From the NCBI RefSeq assembly GCF_000374845.1, contig NZ_KB895414.1, positions 62,001-126,000 on the forward strand: a DNA stretch of 64,000 nt, given 5' to 3'. The notes below the pieces were generated by a model. It was not told where the DNA came from. It saw only the letters and a program-made list of their open reading frames with translations, and ran no database searches. Both the position numbers and the translations under genes were made by a program. Each line of letters opens with the position of its first letter. The first letter of the stretch is position 1. Below are positions 50,929-60,017 of this stretch, piece by piece. Origin of the DNA: Paenibacillus terrigena DSM 21567. GTDB taxonomy: Bacteria; Bacillota; Bacilli; Paenibacillales; Paenibacillaceae.

Positions 50929-52140
50929 ATGCAACAATGGAAAGTCAATCTCGTCGTCCTCTGGGTTGGCCAATTCCTGGTCAATGCCGGCATGACGATG
51001 ATCATTCCGTTCCTATCGCTCTACTTGCAGCAAGATCTTGGTCTTACCGATCCGCACCAAATCGGGACTTGGGCAGGGTTCATCTTCGCTGCAAATTTCT
51101 TGACATCCTTTATATTCCAGCCGATCTGGGGCAAGTTCGCGGACAAATATGGCCGGAAAATGATGCTCTTACGCTCTGGATACGGCATGGCGATCGTCAT
51201 GGTGCTGATGGGCTTCGCACAGACGCCGTTCCAGCTCTTGTTATTGCGCCTTTTAAATGGAACGATTTCCGGCTTCAATCCCGCAGCTATCTCGCTTGCC
51301 GCATCTGCAACGCCGAAGCAGCGAATGGGATTCGCCATGGGGATGCTGCAATCTGGACAAGTCGCCGGAACCATCCTAGGCCCATTCATTGGCGGTCTGC
51401 TCGCGGATACGATCGGCTATCGTCCGATATTCTACATAACCGGCGCACTCACATTTGCTGCTTCCTTCGTCGCTACCTTCTTGATTAAGGAGAAATTCAA
51501 TCGTGAGGAAGCAGCGAAGAAACCGGATATCTCCGTTATTGCCGGTTTCATGCAGCTTACCAAATATCGTCCCCTCATGGCGTTATTCGGTGTAACCTTC
51601 TTGCTGCAATTCGCGATGATGGGTCCGATGCCGCTCATGCCGCTTTACGTGCAAGAACTACACGGAACGTCGGTGAATCTCGCCTTCTGGGCCGGATTTG
51701 TCAGTTCCATTACCGGCATTTCGAATATGATCGCTTCCCCATTGCTCGGGAAGCTTAGCGACAAGATCGGCTCCAATGGAATTCTCTTCTTCTGCTTGAT
51801 TGGCGCTTCCGTCACACTGATCCCGCAGGCATTCGTCAGCAGTGTATGGCAGTTGATCTTATGTCGATTCGTTCTTGGCATGTTCATGGGCGGTCTACTG
51901 CCTTCGGTGAACTCCCTGATCCGCAAATATACACCCGATGGGATGGAAAGTCGCTCTTACAGCTTCAACAGTAGTACGTTAGCACTCGGGAACATGCTCG
52001 GACCTATTATTGCAGGTGCATTATCCGGAAATATTGGCATCCAGGGCATCTTCATTTCCTCCGGAATCTTGTTATTATGCAATGGGCTGTGGGTGTGGAT
52101 GACCTTATATCGTAATCATCGTGTGAAAGCCACTACGTAA
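50929..52140 (+). CDS. MFS multidrug exporter, DHA1 (MdtG/NorA-like)
   Basis: A 403-residue protein with 12 membrane helices. Motif A is GKFADKYGRKMM, and motif C lies in GMLQSGQVAGTILGPFIGG, which marks drug:proton antiporters. A second motif-A-like loop GKLSDKIGSNG lies in the C-terminal half. Start is the ATG at 50929 nine bases behind AAAGGAG; the GTG at 50917 is too near. Single-gene unit. Substrates cannot be told. Confidence 0.88.
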   Translation: MQQWKVNLVVLWVGQFLVNAGMTMIIPFLSLYLQQDLGLTDPHQIGTWAGFIFAANFLTSFIFQPIWGKFADKYGRKMMLLRSGYGMAIVMVLMGFAQTPFQLLLLRLLNGTISGFNPAAISLAASATPKQRMGFAMGMLQSGQVAGTILGPFIGGLLADTIGYRPIFYITGALTFAASFVATFLIKEKFNREEAAKKPDISVIAGFMQLTKYRPLMALFGVTFLLQFAMMGPMPLMPLYVQELHGTSVNLAFWAGFVSSITGISNMIASPLLGKLSDKIGSNGILFFCLIGASVTLIPQAFVSSVWQLILCRFVLGMFMGGLLPSVNSLIRKYTPDGMESRSYSFNSSTLALGNMLGPIIAGALSGNIGIQGIFISSGILLLCNGLWVWMTLYRNHRVKATT

Positions 52141-52189
52141 TACCTTCCCACAAAGTGGTGCGTTGGCTTTGGAGCGATTCAGAACATGT

Positions 52190-52241
52190 AAAAAGGGTTG
52201 CCCTTGCAATGTACAAGCCATTGCAGGAGCAACCCTTTTAT
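52190..52241. terminator. Bidirectional terminator between the MFS gene and map
   Basis: AAAAGGGTTGC-TGCAATG pairs with CATTGCA-GCAACCCTTTT around a short loop. Confidence 0.88.
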
Positions 52242-52255
52242 GATCTAATCGCGAA

Positions 52256-53002
52256 TTATTGTTCTGTAAGGATGATTGGCCCTTCGGCTGTAATCGCGAT
52301 GGTATGCTCATATTGTGCAGACAGGCCGCCATCCTTCGTTCTTGCCGTCCAGCCATCGCTATCCAGTTTGCTGCGCCAGTCGCCTGTATTCAGCATCGGC
52401 TCAATCGTAATGACCATGCCTTCCTTAAGACGTGTACCGCGGCCTGCTGGTCCGTAATGAAGCACTTGCGGCTCCTCATGCATCACCTCTCCGATCCCGT
52501 GACCTATAAATTCACGTACGACGGAGAAGTTATTCGACTCCGCATGGACCTGGATCGCATTCGCAATATCGCCTAAGCGATTGCCAATCACTGCCTTCTC
52601 AATTCCTTTGTACAGCGATTCTTCCGTCACGCGAAGTAATGTATCGGCTTGCTCGGATACATTCCCAACGCGGTAAGACCAAGCTGAATCCGCCAGCCAT
52701 CCGTTCAAGTTCACGACCATATCGATGGTCACAATGTCCCCGTCCTTGAGAATTTCTGGTTTCGGGAAGCCATGACAGATCACATCATTAACAGAAGCAC
52801 ACGTCGCATATTGATACCCATTGTAGCCTTTCTGCTCTGGTGTTGCTCCGTGATCGAGAATGAATTTTTCAGCGAATTTATCAATTTCTTGCGTAGTAAT
52901 TCCGGGTTTAATCATCTTGGCGATCTCACGATGGCACGCAGCGAGAATCTCGCCTGCCGCTTTCATGTTCGCAATTTGTTCTTTTGTCTTGATCGTAATC
53001 AT
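52256..53002 (-). CDS. map: Methionine aminopeptidase, type I
   Basis: A 248-residue cobalt/iron/manganese-dependent enzyme that removes the initiator methionine. YATCASVNDVICHG and the metal ligands Asp in DGDIVTIDMV and DSAWSY, His in GHGIGEVMHEEPQV, and the two Glu in ITIEPML and QYEHTIAI are all present. It resembles the second Bacillus MetAP (YflG) rather than the one in the ribosomal-protein cluster, given its stand-alone position. Confidence 0.93.
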   Translation of the reverse strand: MITIKTKEQIANMKAAGEILAACHREIAKMIKPGITTQEIDKFAEKFILDHGATPEQKGYNGYQYATCASVNDVICHGFPKPEILKDGDIVTIDMVVNLNGWLADSAWSYRVGNVSEQADTLLRVTEESLYKGIEKAVIGNRLGDIANAIQVHAESNNFSVVREFIGHGIGEVMHEEPQVLHYGPAGRGTRLKEGMVITIEPMLNTGDWRSKLDSDGWTARTKDGGLSAQYEHTIAITAEGPIILTEQ

Positions 53003-53075
53003 CTCACGCGCCTCCTGTTCATTTGTATAGTGTATTGAAATTGATCGATTTTAGCAAATAAGGCCGCCGCACACT

Positions 53076-53708
53076 TTACTTCACCATGGCAATAGCAAGA
53101 CCATCATAAGCTGGCAGCATCGTACTCATCAGCCGTGGGTCTTGCGCAATCCGTTCATTAAATTGTCTTACAGCTTGAACCGCAGGACCACTCCGTGTCG
53201 GATCAGTCGTTCTGCCGCGCAGCAATGTGTTATCTCCTACGATGAGGGCACCTGGATTGGCAAGTCTAAGGGCATATTCAAGATAGTTCAAGTAATTCCC
53301 CTTATCCGCATCAATGAAGAAGAAATCAAATCGCTGCCCTTCGGCTTCAAGCTGCTTCAAGCTCTCCATCGCATCGCCAATGCGATACTCAACTTGATGG
53401 CCGTGCCCCGCTTCGGTCACATGCTGTTTCGCCACCTCTGCGAACTCCGGCTTCAGTTCCAGCGAGACGAGCTTTCCCTCATCATCTAAGCCGCGAGCAA
53501 GACATATCCCGCTGTATCCGCTAAGGGCTCCAATCTCGAGAATGCGCTGCGCACGCGAAGTCTTCACGAGAATTGTGAGCAATCTCCCGTAACCCGGGGC
53601 AATCGATATTTCGGGCATTTCTGCCTTGCGCGTCCCTTCCATCACGCGTTCTAGAACCTCATCTTCAGCAAATAATGAATCCATATATTGCTCATCGGAT
53701 TGCGTCAT
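53076..53708 (-). CDS. O-methyltransferase, class I SAM-dependent (YrrM-like)
   Basis: A 210-residue protein of the O-methyltransferase 3 / CCoAOMT-like family. RILEIGALSGYSGICLA is motif I, LVSLELKPEFAEVA motif II, FFFIDADKGNYLNYLEYA carries the metal-binding Asp, and LIVGDNTLLRGR the next Asp-Asn pair. In B. subtilis TrmR (YrrM) of this family methylates 5-hydroxyuridine in tRNA; the same role is possible here but not proven. Confidence 0.87.
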   Translation of the reverse strand: MTQSDEQYMDSLFAEDEVLERVMEGTRKAEMPEISIAPGYGRLLTILVKTSRAQRILEIGALSGYSGICLARGLDDEGKLVSLELKPEFAEVAKQHVTEAGHGHQVEYRIGDAMESLKQLEAEGQRFDFFFIDADKGNYLNYLEYALRLANPGALIVGDNTLLRGRTTDPTRSGPAVQAVRQFNERIAQDPRLMSTMLPAYDGLAIAMVK

Positions 53709-53814
53709 TTCCTAACCTCCTGCATGCTCATTTCTATTTCAATGTTTGTAACGTCGATTAAATTCGCCTATACTGGATTGTATCAGAAAATGCTGTTAGG
53801 GTGTGAACGATTAC

Positions 53815-54960
53815 ATGAGTAAGTATCAGTTAATTGCGACAGCGCCAATGGGACTTGAAGCTGTTGTCGCACGAGAATTAAGAGATTTAGGCTATGAAGA
53901 TCTGATGGTTGAGAATGGCCGCGTGAATTTCCGCGGTGATCTGATCGATATATGCCGGTGTAACCTATGGCTTCGGACGAGTGATCGCGTTCTGATCAAG
54001 ATGGGCGAATTCAAAGCCACCACATTCGATGAACTATTTGAAGGAGCCAAAGCACTGAATTGGCCGGATTGGATTCCAGAAGACGGGGAATTCCCTGTCG
54101 AAGGCCGTTCGCATAAATCGCAGCTTAGCAGTGTACCTGCCTGTCAATCCATCGTGAAGAAAGCGGTCGTCGACAAAATGAGTATGACTTACGGGACCGA
54201 ATGGTTCGATGAAACCGGGCCTCGTTACGTGATTGAAGTCATTATGCTGAATGACATCGCGCTGCTTACCTTAGATACAACAGGACCAGGCCTTCATAAA
54301 CGCGGATACCGTAAAATAGCAACCGAAGCACCACTTAAGGAGACGATGGCGGCAGCACTCGTGCTGCTCAGCCGCTGGACTCCAAATCGCCCGTTCTATG
54401 ATCCATTCTGCGGTTCGGGTACCATTCCGATTGAAGCTGCCATGATCGGCTGGAACATCGCCCCAGGACTACGACGTTCATTCAATTCGAGCGACTGGCC
54501 GATCATTCCCGCCGACCTATGGGAAGAAGCAAGAGAAGAAGCCTACGATCTCTTGCGCGATGATATTCCGCTGGAGATCGCGGGCTCCGATATTGACCGA
54601 GAAGCGATTGACATTGCATATGCTTCCGCAAAGGCAGCCGGACTGGGCCAAGAAATCAAGTTCCATACCCTGCCTGTCGCGAAAATAGACCCTCAAGGGG
54701 ACTACGGTTGTATCATTACGAATCCTCCCTATGGCGAACGACTCGGTGAAATTGATGAGGCTGAGAAGGTCATGCGTGATCTCGGCTTTGTCTCGAAGAA
54801 GCTCCCGACTTGGTCATTCTTCTCGATCTGTCCGAACAAGCAATTCGAGCATTACTTCGGTCGCCCCGCGAACAAGCGTCGCAAGCTGTTCAATGGACGC
54901 ATTGAATGTCAATTCTATCAATACCTAGGCCCGCTCCCACCACGCAAGCCACTTGCGTAA
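53815..54960 (+). CDS. Class I SAM-dependent RNA methyltransferase with THUMP domain (YpsC/RlmL N-terminal type)
   Basis: A 381-residue protein. YQLIATAPMGLEAVVARELRDLGY starts a THUMP-containing RNA-binding half; the methyltransferase half has FYDPFCGSGTIPIEAA (SAM motif I), GSDIDREAI, and IITNPPYGERLG (catalytic NPPY). The sequence follows B. subtilis YpsC closely from memory, a probable 23S rRNA m2G methyltransferase. I start at the ATG at 53815; a GTG at 53803 is possible. A large terminator follows. Confidence 0.92.
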   Translation: MSKYQLIATAPMGLEAVVARELRDLGYEDLMVENGRVNFRGDLIDICRCNLWLRTSDRVLIKMGEFKATTFDELFEGAKALNWPDWIPEDGEFPVEGRSHKSQLSSVPACQSIVKKAVVDKMSMTYGTEWFDETGPRYVIEVIMLNDIALLTLDTTGPGLHKRGYRKIATEAPLKETMAAALVLLSRWTPNRPFYDPFCGSGTIPIEAAMIGWNIAPGLRRSFNSSDWPIIPADLWEEAREEAYDLLRDDIPLEIAGSDIDREAIDIAYASAKAAGLGQEIKFHTLPVAKIDPQGDYGCIITNPPYGERLGEIDEAEKVMRDLGFVSKKLPTWSFFSICPNKQFEHYFGRPANKRRKLFNGRIECQFYQYLGPLPPRKPLA

Positions 54961-54964
54961 TCCT

Positions 54965-55036
54965 ATAGATAAAAACCGAAACGCCGTTATTCATTCGCTT
55001 CCTTTTGGAAAGAATGGGTAACGGCGGTTTTTTTGC
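54965..55036 (+). terminator. Rho-independent terminator of the rRNA methyltransferase gene
   Basis: AAAACCG-CGCCGTTA-CATTC pairs with GAATG-TAACGGCGGTTTTTTT around a ~14-base loop. Confidence 0.88.
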
Positions 55037-55070
55037 GAAGCAGGTTGCTTCATCCAGATATTAACAGAAG

Positions 55071-55098
55071 TTGAATCCGAATTTATTACGTTTATAAT
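55071..55098 (+). promoter_or_regulatory. Promoter of the LTA-synthase-like gene
   Basis: TTGAAT (55071-55076), a 16-base spacer and TATAAT (55093-55098). Confidence 0.75.
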
Positions 55099-55162
55099 AG
55101 TAAAGGTGTCTGTTGACCGCTATGAATTACCATTTTGCTCGAAGAAAGGAGCTGTTTCGACC

Positions 55163-57133
55163 TTGAATACACCGTACCAGACGGCTCCGCGAGCCAAAAG
55201 AGTACCGCTTCATACCTTATTTCGTATTCGTTATGTCGAATGCATTCTGTTTATAGCACTTATCCTGTATAAATTGTTTCTGTTCGATCGATTTATGGAT
55301 GTTCCCCTCGTCCGGATGGATCGATGGGATTATATCATTGGCGTTGGTTCCATTCTGCTCTGCTCGTTCTGGGTGTGGCTGCTGCCGCCGCGAGGACGAT
55401 GGATTAGCGTGTTCATACTGAATGTGCTGCTCACCAGTGTGTTTTATGCCGATTTGGTCTATTATCGATACTTCCAAGACTTTATTTCCATTCCTGTTCT
55501 GATGCAGGCTGGACAAGTCAGTTCTCTCGGACATAGTATTGCTTCCCTCCTGTTCTGGAAGGATATCTTGTTCTTCATCGATATTGTACTGCTCCTACCA
55601 TTAACCATCGCAGCTTGGATCATCCTTGGTAAGGAAAAAGCCTTAATGCGTATGGCTCGCACAGGTCGCAGCCGTATCCAGAAATTCATTACTCGTGTCG
55701 TGATGAGCGCGATCATCTTCGGTCTCGGTGCAGGTCTGACATTCCTCCCGATTCAACATGCGACGAATACCTGGGCAAAAGGGATCTTCGTCGGGAACTG
55801 GTGGAACGTGTCCCTCTATAATGTGACCGGGTTGATTGGATTCCACGGATACGATATTAACCGCTATGCGAGTGAGAATTGGTTCTCGAAACAGACGCTC
55901 TCCGCTGAAGAAGAAGAGGAAGTCAAACAATGGTTCACGGCCAAGCATAACGAACCGCAAGTCACGAATGAGCTGTTCGGTGCCTATAAAGGCAAAAATA
56001 TAATTGTCATTCAAGCCGAGGCTTTCCAGAACTTCATGATCAATCAGAAGATCAATGGGATCGAAGTCACGCCGCATCTGAACCAATTCGTTCGTGAGAG
56101 CATGTATTTCAACAATTATTATCACCAGACGGGACAAGGCCGCACATCCGACGCTGACTTCTCATCGCATACGTCCTTGCATCCATTGCCAACAGGCTCT
56201 GTATTCATTCGTTATCCGAATCATGCTTACGATGTCCTCCCTCAGATTCTCAAAGATAAGGGGTATTCAACAGGCGTCTATCATGCCTATGATGCGAGCT
56301 TCTGGAATCGATACAATATGTACAATCAAATGGGCTACGACCGGTTCTATAGCAAGAAGGACTTTACAATTGATGAACCTTTAGGCTGGTCACTCGGGGA
56401 TGCTTCCTTCTTCCGACAATCCTTGGATTATATGAAGCAGACGAAGGAACCCTTCTATTCCTTCTTGATTACGCTATCCAGTCACCATCCTTATGAACTG
56501 CCAGCGAGTAAGCAAGTGCTGGATGTCGGGAAATTCAAAGGGACAATCTTCGGAGACTATCTAGAATCCGTTCATTACGTGGATGAAGCGTTCGGCCAAA
56601 TGGTCGAACAAATGAAGGCCGACGGTCTGTGGGAAAATACGATCATTGCGTTCTATGGGGATCACGATAATTCCATTCGCGACAAAAGCGCAATGGAGCA
56701 GTTCCTTGGCACAAGCATCAGCGACATGAAATTCGAACAGCTGATGAATCAAGTTCCGATGATCGTCCATTTCCCTGACGGGAAACATGCTGGTACCGTC
56801 GATCGTGTAGGCGGTCAGTTAGATATGACGCCTTCCTTGCTCTATTTGCTGGGCATCCCAACCGACTCGTATTATATGATGGGAAATAATCTATTCACCG
56901 AAGGCGACAAGCTCGTCGTGCTGCGTACAGGTGCAGTGACAGACGGACAGTACTATTACATGCCTGCAGCAGATGGGATCTTCGAGAATGGAACCTGCTA
57001 TGACGCGAAGACCGGGGACAAGACTGATGTTGCAGGCTGCCGTTCCATTGCGGATCAAGCGAAGAAACAACTCGAAATGTCGGATAAAGTTATTACCTAT
57101 GACCTGATCCGTCGTTTCAGGGAGAAGACATAA
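55163..57133 (+). CDS. LTA synthase family sulfatase-fold enzyme
   Basis: A 656-residue membrane enzyme with five N-terminal helices (about 25-200) and an external sulfatase-fold domain. IIVIQAEAFQN holds the metal-binding Glu, GQGRTSDADF the catalytic Thr (about residue 328), and FYGDHDNS the metal-binding Asp-His. LTA synthases transfer glycerol phosphate from phosphatidylglycerol to build lipoteichoic acid. Start is the TTG at 55163, eleven bases behind AAAGGAG. Whether it is the main LtaS, a primase or YqgS/YvgJ type cannot be told. Confidence 0.9.
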   Translation: MNTPYQTAPRAKRVPLHTLFRIRYVECILFIALILYKLFLFDRFMDVPLVRMDRWDYIIGVGSILLCSFWVWLLPPRGRWISVFILNVLLTSVFYADLVYYRYFQDFISIPVLMQAGQVSSLGHSIASLLFWKDILFFIDIVLLLPLTIAAWIILGKEKALMRMARTGRSRIQKFITRVVMSAIIFGLGAGLTFLPIQHATNTWAKGIFVGNWWNVSLYNVTGLIGFHGYDINRYASENWFSKQTLSAEEEEEVKQWFTAKHNEPQVTNELFGAYKGKNIIVIQAEAFQNFMINQKINGIEVTPHLNQFVRESMYFNNYYHQTGQGRTSDADFSSHTSLHPLPTGSVFIRYPNHAYDVLPQILKDKGYSTGVYHAYDASFWNRYNMYNQMGYDRFYSKKDFTIDEPLGWSLGDASFFRQSLDYMKQTKEPFYSFLITLSSHHPYELPASKQVLDVGKFKGTIFGDYLESVHYVDEAFGQMVEQMKADGLWENTIIAFYGDHDNSIRDKSAMEQFLGTSISDMKFEQLMNQVPMIVHFPDGKHAGTVDRVGGQLDMTPSLLYLLGIPTDSYYMMGNNLFTEGDKLVVLRTGAVTDGQYYYMPAADGIFENGTCYDAKTGDKTDVAGCRSIADQAKKQLEMSDKVITYDLIRRFREKT

Positions 57134-57136
57134 AAA

Positions 57137-57208
57137 CAACCCCTTGCACAGCATTAGGATTAGGTCATGAACACCATGACCATCCCGATGTTAGCAAGGG
57201 GCTTCTTT
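57137..57208. terminator. Long bidirectional terminator after the LTA-synthase-like gene
   Basis: CCCCTTGC, an inner arm and GGTCATG pair with CATGACC, the matching inner arm and GCAAGGGG, giving a stem of over 20 base pairs with small bulges. It separates the gene from the convergent hydrolase gene. Confidence 0.85.
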
Positions 57209-57211
57209 GTA

Positions 57212-57898
57212 TTAATCGACGATATATCGATCTGATGGATGCATACAAATGCCGTGCAAACGCTTCGAATTGACAGCTGCAACCCACGCTTCCGCATCTT
57301 GAACGATAGCTGGGAACGTATCATAATGCACAGGGATATTGGTTTTCGCACCAATCCATTGCGCTGCGAGCAGCGCATCCTCAGGCCCCATCGTGAACAC
57401 ATCGCCGATTGGAATCGCCGCAGCATGAATGTCGTGCAATTCGCCAATGAGCTTCATATCACTGAATAAGGCCGTATCCCCAACATGATAGAAGGTTTTG
57501 TCGCCCATGGTGAGCAGAATCCCACCCGCAACGCCGCCATATATAGGGCCTTGCTCGGTATCGAGGCTTGAACTATGGATTGCTGGTGTAAATTTAACCT
57601 TGCCCCAGCGGAAGGTATTGCACCCGCCGATATTCATGCCAAACACGGTGGCGCCTTTGCTCCCAAAATAACTACAGATTTCAAAGTTCGCAATAATCGG
57701 ACATTGATTTTGAAGCGCGATCTGCAGTGCATCCGCCGTATGATCGGAATGCCCATGTGTCAGCAGTACCGCATCCACTTTGACGTCTTCTACTTTCAAT
57801 GTTGTGAGCGGGTTGCCCGAGATGAACGGATCCATAATAACTTTGAAATTGTTATGGGATACAATAAAGCAAGAATGACCGATAAATTGGAGCTCCAT
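57212..57898 (-). CDS. Metal-dependent hydrolase, UPF0173 (YtkL) family
   Basis: A 228-residue metallo-beta-lactamase-fold protein. The start MELQFIGHSCFIV, the metal motif THGHSDHTADA, HVGDTALFSD and the late PVHYDTFP are typical of UPF0173. The true substrate of the family is unknown. The aldo/keto reductase gene lies 18 bases upstream on the same strand, so they form one transcript. Confidence 0.92.
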   Translation of the reverse strand: MELQFIGHSCFIVSHNNFKVIMDPFISGNPLTTLKVEDVKVDAVLLTHGHSDHTADALQIALQNQCPIIANFEICSYFGSKGATVFGMNIGGCNTFRWGKVKFTPAIHSSSLDTEQGPIYGGVAGGILLTMGDKTFYHVGDTALFSDMKLIGELHDIHAAAIPIGDVFTMGPEDALLAAQWIGAKTNIPVHYDTFPAIVQDAEAWVAAVNSKRLHGICMHPSDRYIVD

Positions 57899-57916
57899 GC
57901 TCTATTCACACCTCAC

Positions 57917-58747
57917 TTAGAAATCGATATGATCTGGATCTGGGCCTACACGTTGTTCCTTGTTCATCGCTTGAATACGTTCCATATCTTCAGCCGAGAG
58001 CTCGAAGTCGAAAATATCGCCATTCTGAGCGATACGCTCTGGATTAACGGATTTCGGAATCGTAATGACACCGTTCTGCAAATCCCAACGCAGAATCACC
58101 TGGGAAACTGATTTACCGTATTTCGCAGCAATCTCTGTAAGCGTCGGATCGTCCAACAGCTTCCCTTGCATTAACGGACTCCATGCCTCAAGCACAACAT
58201 TGTGGCTGTTACAGAATGCATGCAGCTCACGCTGCGCTAGCAACGGATGATATTCCACTTGGTTTACGACAGGCACGATGCCGCTTACTTCGAAAATATC
58301 CTTCAAATGATGGATATGGAAATTACTCACACCAATCGCACGAACCAATCCGTCGTTGTAGAGCTTCTCCAGCGCTCTCCATGTATCGATATATTTTTTC
58401 TCTTTGACAGGCCAGTGAATAAGATATAAATCAAGGTAGTCGAGGCCCAGCTTCTTGCGGCTCTCTTCGAACGCATGGAGCGTCGATTCATAACCTTGAT
58501 CCGAATTCCAGACCTTCGTCGTCACGAACAGCTCTTCTCTTGCGATGCCGCTGTCTTTGATTCCTTGTCCGACACCAGACTCATTCTGATATACCGCCGC
58601 CGTATCAATGCTGCGATAACCACATTCAATCGCTGATTTCACGGCATTAGACACCTCTTGACCATCTGCTGCCTTCCATACGCCAAGACCAAGCCATGGC
58701 ATCTCGACACCGTTGTTCAGTTTAACGCGATCTGCAATATGTTTCAT
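57917..58747 (-). CDS. Aldo/keto reductase (YtbE/YvgN-like)
   Basis: A 276-residue NADPH-dependent carbonyl reductase. The catalytic tetrad is seen as Asp and Tyr in [12 protein letters not shown], Lys in [10 protein letters not shown], and His in [10 protein letters not shown]. The NADPH-binding end [10 protein letters not shown] is present. B. subtilis YvgN and YtbE, of equal length, reduce methylglyoxal and other aldehydes. First gene of a two-gene unit. Confidence 0.92.
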   Translation of the reverse strand: MKHIADRVKLNNGVEMPWLGLGVWKAADGQEVSNAVKSAIECGYRSIDTAAVYQNESGVGQGIKDSGIAREELFVTTKVWNSDQGYESTLHAFEESRKKLGLDYLDLYLIHWPVKEKKYIDTWRALEKLYNDGLVRAIGVSNFHIHHLKDIFEVSGIVPVVNQVEYHPLLAQRELHAFCNSHNVVLEAWSPLMQGKLLDDPTLTEIAAKYGKSVSQVILRWDLQNGVITIPKSVNPERIAQNGDIFDFELSAEDMERIQAMNKEQRVGPDPDHIDF

Positions 58748-58848
58748 ACAATATCCTCCCTTGATATGTATTCTGAATATTCTCTAAACGCTTCCATAAA
58801 GTAAGCGACAACATTATCATATCACAGGTATTTTCCACAGCGCAAAAT

Positions 58849-58898
58849 GCAAAGCCACCTGGGAGGAATCGGCTCTCATTCCATTCCAGGTGGCTCTA
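58849..58898 (-). terminator. Terminator after the 89-residue protein gene
   Basis: On the minus strand AGCCACCTGGAAT pairs with ATTCCTCCCAGGTGGCT, with one bulge, followed by TTGCATTTTGC. Confidence 0.75.
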
Positions 58899-58909
58899 CA
58901 ACATGCGTA

Positions 58910-59179
58910 TTAATCTGTAGATAATTTATTCAACCGTTCCATTTCATCTCCTAATAGCTCGCGTGCGAACTCTACAGGCTGTTGATTCCGTCCTGTCTCA
59001 TTCTTCATCGCCGTATCTACTGCGTTCTGCGCTCGCTTCAATGCGCTATTCGCTTGTCCCACAGATTGTTCCGACGGATGACTGAGCGCTTGAGAGACGG
59101 CGTGATGCAGTGTTTCAATTGAATTCTGCGCTTGCGTTATCGGAGTTTGCTCATGCATCGAATCATCATTACGTGTCAA
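58910..59179 (-). CDS. Small hypothetical helical protein
   Basis: An 89-residue protein rich in Gln, Ala and Ser with a heptad-like pattern (TQAQNSIETLHHAVSQAL, QANSALKRAQNAVDTAM), suggesting a helical bundle or coiled coil. Start is a TTG at 59179 eight bases behind GGAGG. No family recognised; it looks like small soluble proteins found in spore-formers. Confidence 0.65.
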   Translation of the reverse strand: MTRNDDSMHEQTPITQAQNSIETLHHAVSQALSHPSEQSVGQANSALKRAQNAVDTAMKNETGRNQQPVEFARELLGDEMERLNKLSTD

Positions 59180-59227
59180 TATCCTGTCCTCCCTTTGACC
59201 ATTATAGCCTCCTTAGGATAGACGAAA

Positions 59228-59253
59228 AGGTGCGGAACTATCCGCACCTCTTA
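59228..59253 (-). terminator. Rho-independent terminator of the DUF1450 gene
   Basis: On the minus strand AGGTGCGG and CCGCACCT pair perfectly around ATAGTT, followed by TTTTCG. Confidence 0.82.
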
Positions 59254-59256
59254 AGA

Positions 59257-59490
59257 TCACACTTTATTTTTTTTCACGTATTTACTTGCCATCTCAATCG
59301 CTTCATCTTCCGTAGGTGCCGTTACATAACGGCCGTTAATGAAGATAAATACCCGCTTCCCGCAAGGACCACAATACGACTTGCATCCTACTTTGATCTC
59401 TGCTTCCGGGTCCATCTTCTGAACTTTCGGTAAGAACGTCTTCATTTTAACATGCTTACATTTATCGCAAATGCGTATGTCGTTCGCCAT
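59257..59490 (-). CDS. DUF1450 family protein (YuzB-like)
   Basis: A 77-residue protein with conserved cysteines CDKC (8-11) and CKSYCGPCGKR (about 36-46), which suggests a metal or Fe-S site. The pattern fits DUF1450 of Bacillales. Function unknown. It follows the HesB-like gene by 14 bases, so a link to iron-sulfur metabolism is plausible. Confidence 0.85.
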   Translation of the reverse strand: MANDIRICDKCKHVKMKTFLPKVQKMDPEAEIKVGCKSYCGPCGKRVFIFINGRYVTAPTEDEAIEMASKYVKKNKV

Positions 59491-59504
59491 AATTCATCCT
59501 CTTT

Positions 59505-59807
59505 CTAGTGATCCCCATGATTGCCTTTTGATGGATTCGTAATGATAAAACCCTCTTCAGGGAAATATAAATAGTCAATTTTGATTCCATCCAACATTGG
59601 CTCGTCCGATTGCAAGAGGACAGAAATCTCCTTGTCTGTCTCCACAATCGTGTCATTATCCTTCGCCTTATCCAGGTCCATTCCATAGTGGGCATGGTTC
59701 CCGTGGGAATGGGTAACGAAAACACGAAGCATCAGCCCCGGATCTTTCGCTTGTTCAAGCTCTTGCTTTATCTTTTTCGCAGCGTTGCGTGTAATTTTGC
59801 AATTCAT
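59505..59807 (-). CDS. HesB/IscA-like domain protein lacking the scaffold cysteines
   Basis: A 100-residue protein. ITRNAAKKIKQEL at the start, LRVFVTHSHGNHAHYGMDLD in the middle and IDYLYFPEEGFIITNPS at the end fit the HesB-like fold. A-type Fe-S carriers have three conserved cysteines; here the only cysteine is Cys3, and a His-rich loop (HSHGNHAHYG) replaces the first region. Several Bacillus HesB-like proteins are also Cys-poor. Start is the ATG at 59807 behind GGGAGAGAG. Upstream of the DUF1450 gene. Confidence 0.82.
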   Translation of the reverse strand: MNCKITRNAAKKIKQELEQAKDPGLMLRVFVTHSHGNHAHYGMDLDKAKDNDTIVETDKEISVLLQSDEPMLDGIKIDYLYFPEEGFIITNPSKGNHGDH

Positions 59808-59918
59808 GATTCTCTCTCCCATCATGTCCAAATATATATTCCTTTATTGTAAATAATTGAACCCTTGAAATCAACCTATAAAAACTTCAAAGTTCACATT
59901 TTGTACACAAATTAACAC

Positions 59919-59977
59919 TTGATTCCGCGCTCATTATACCCTATAATCCAAAAGTGATTTATTTTAGACCTAAAATA
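59919..59977 (+). promoter_or_regulatory. Promoter and palindromic operator of the DHA2 exporter
   Basis: TTGATT (59919-59924), 17 bases and TATAAT (59942-59947). Right after the expected start site lies TATTTTAG-AC-CTAAAATA (59960-59977), a perfect 8-base-arm palindrome, in the position of a repressor operator. No regulator gene is adjacent. Confidence 0.75.
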
Positions 59978-60017
59978 TTAGAGCGTAAGATTTTCAGAAT
60001 TGGAGGTTTGGCCATCT

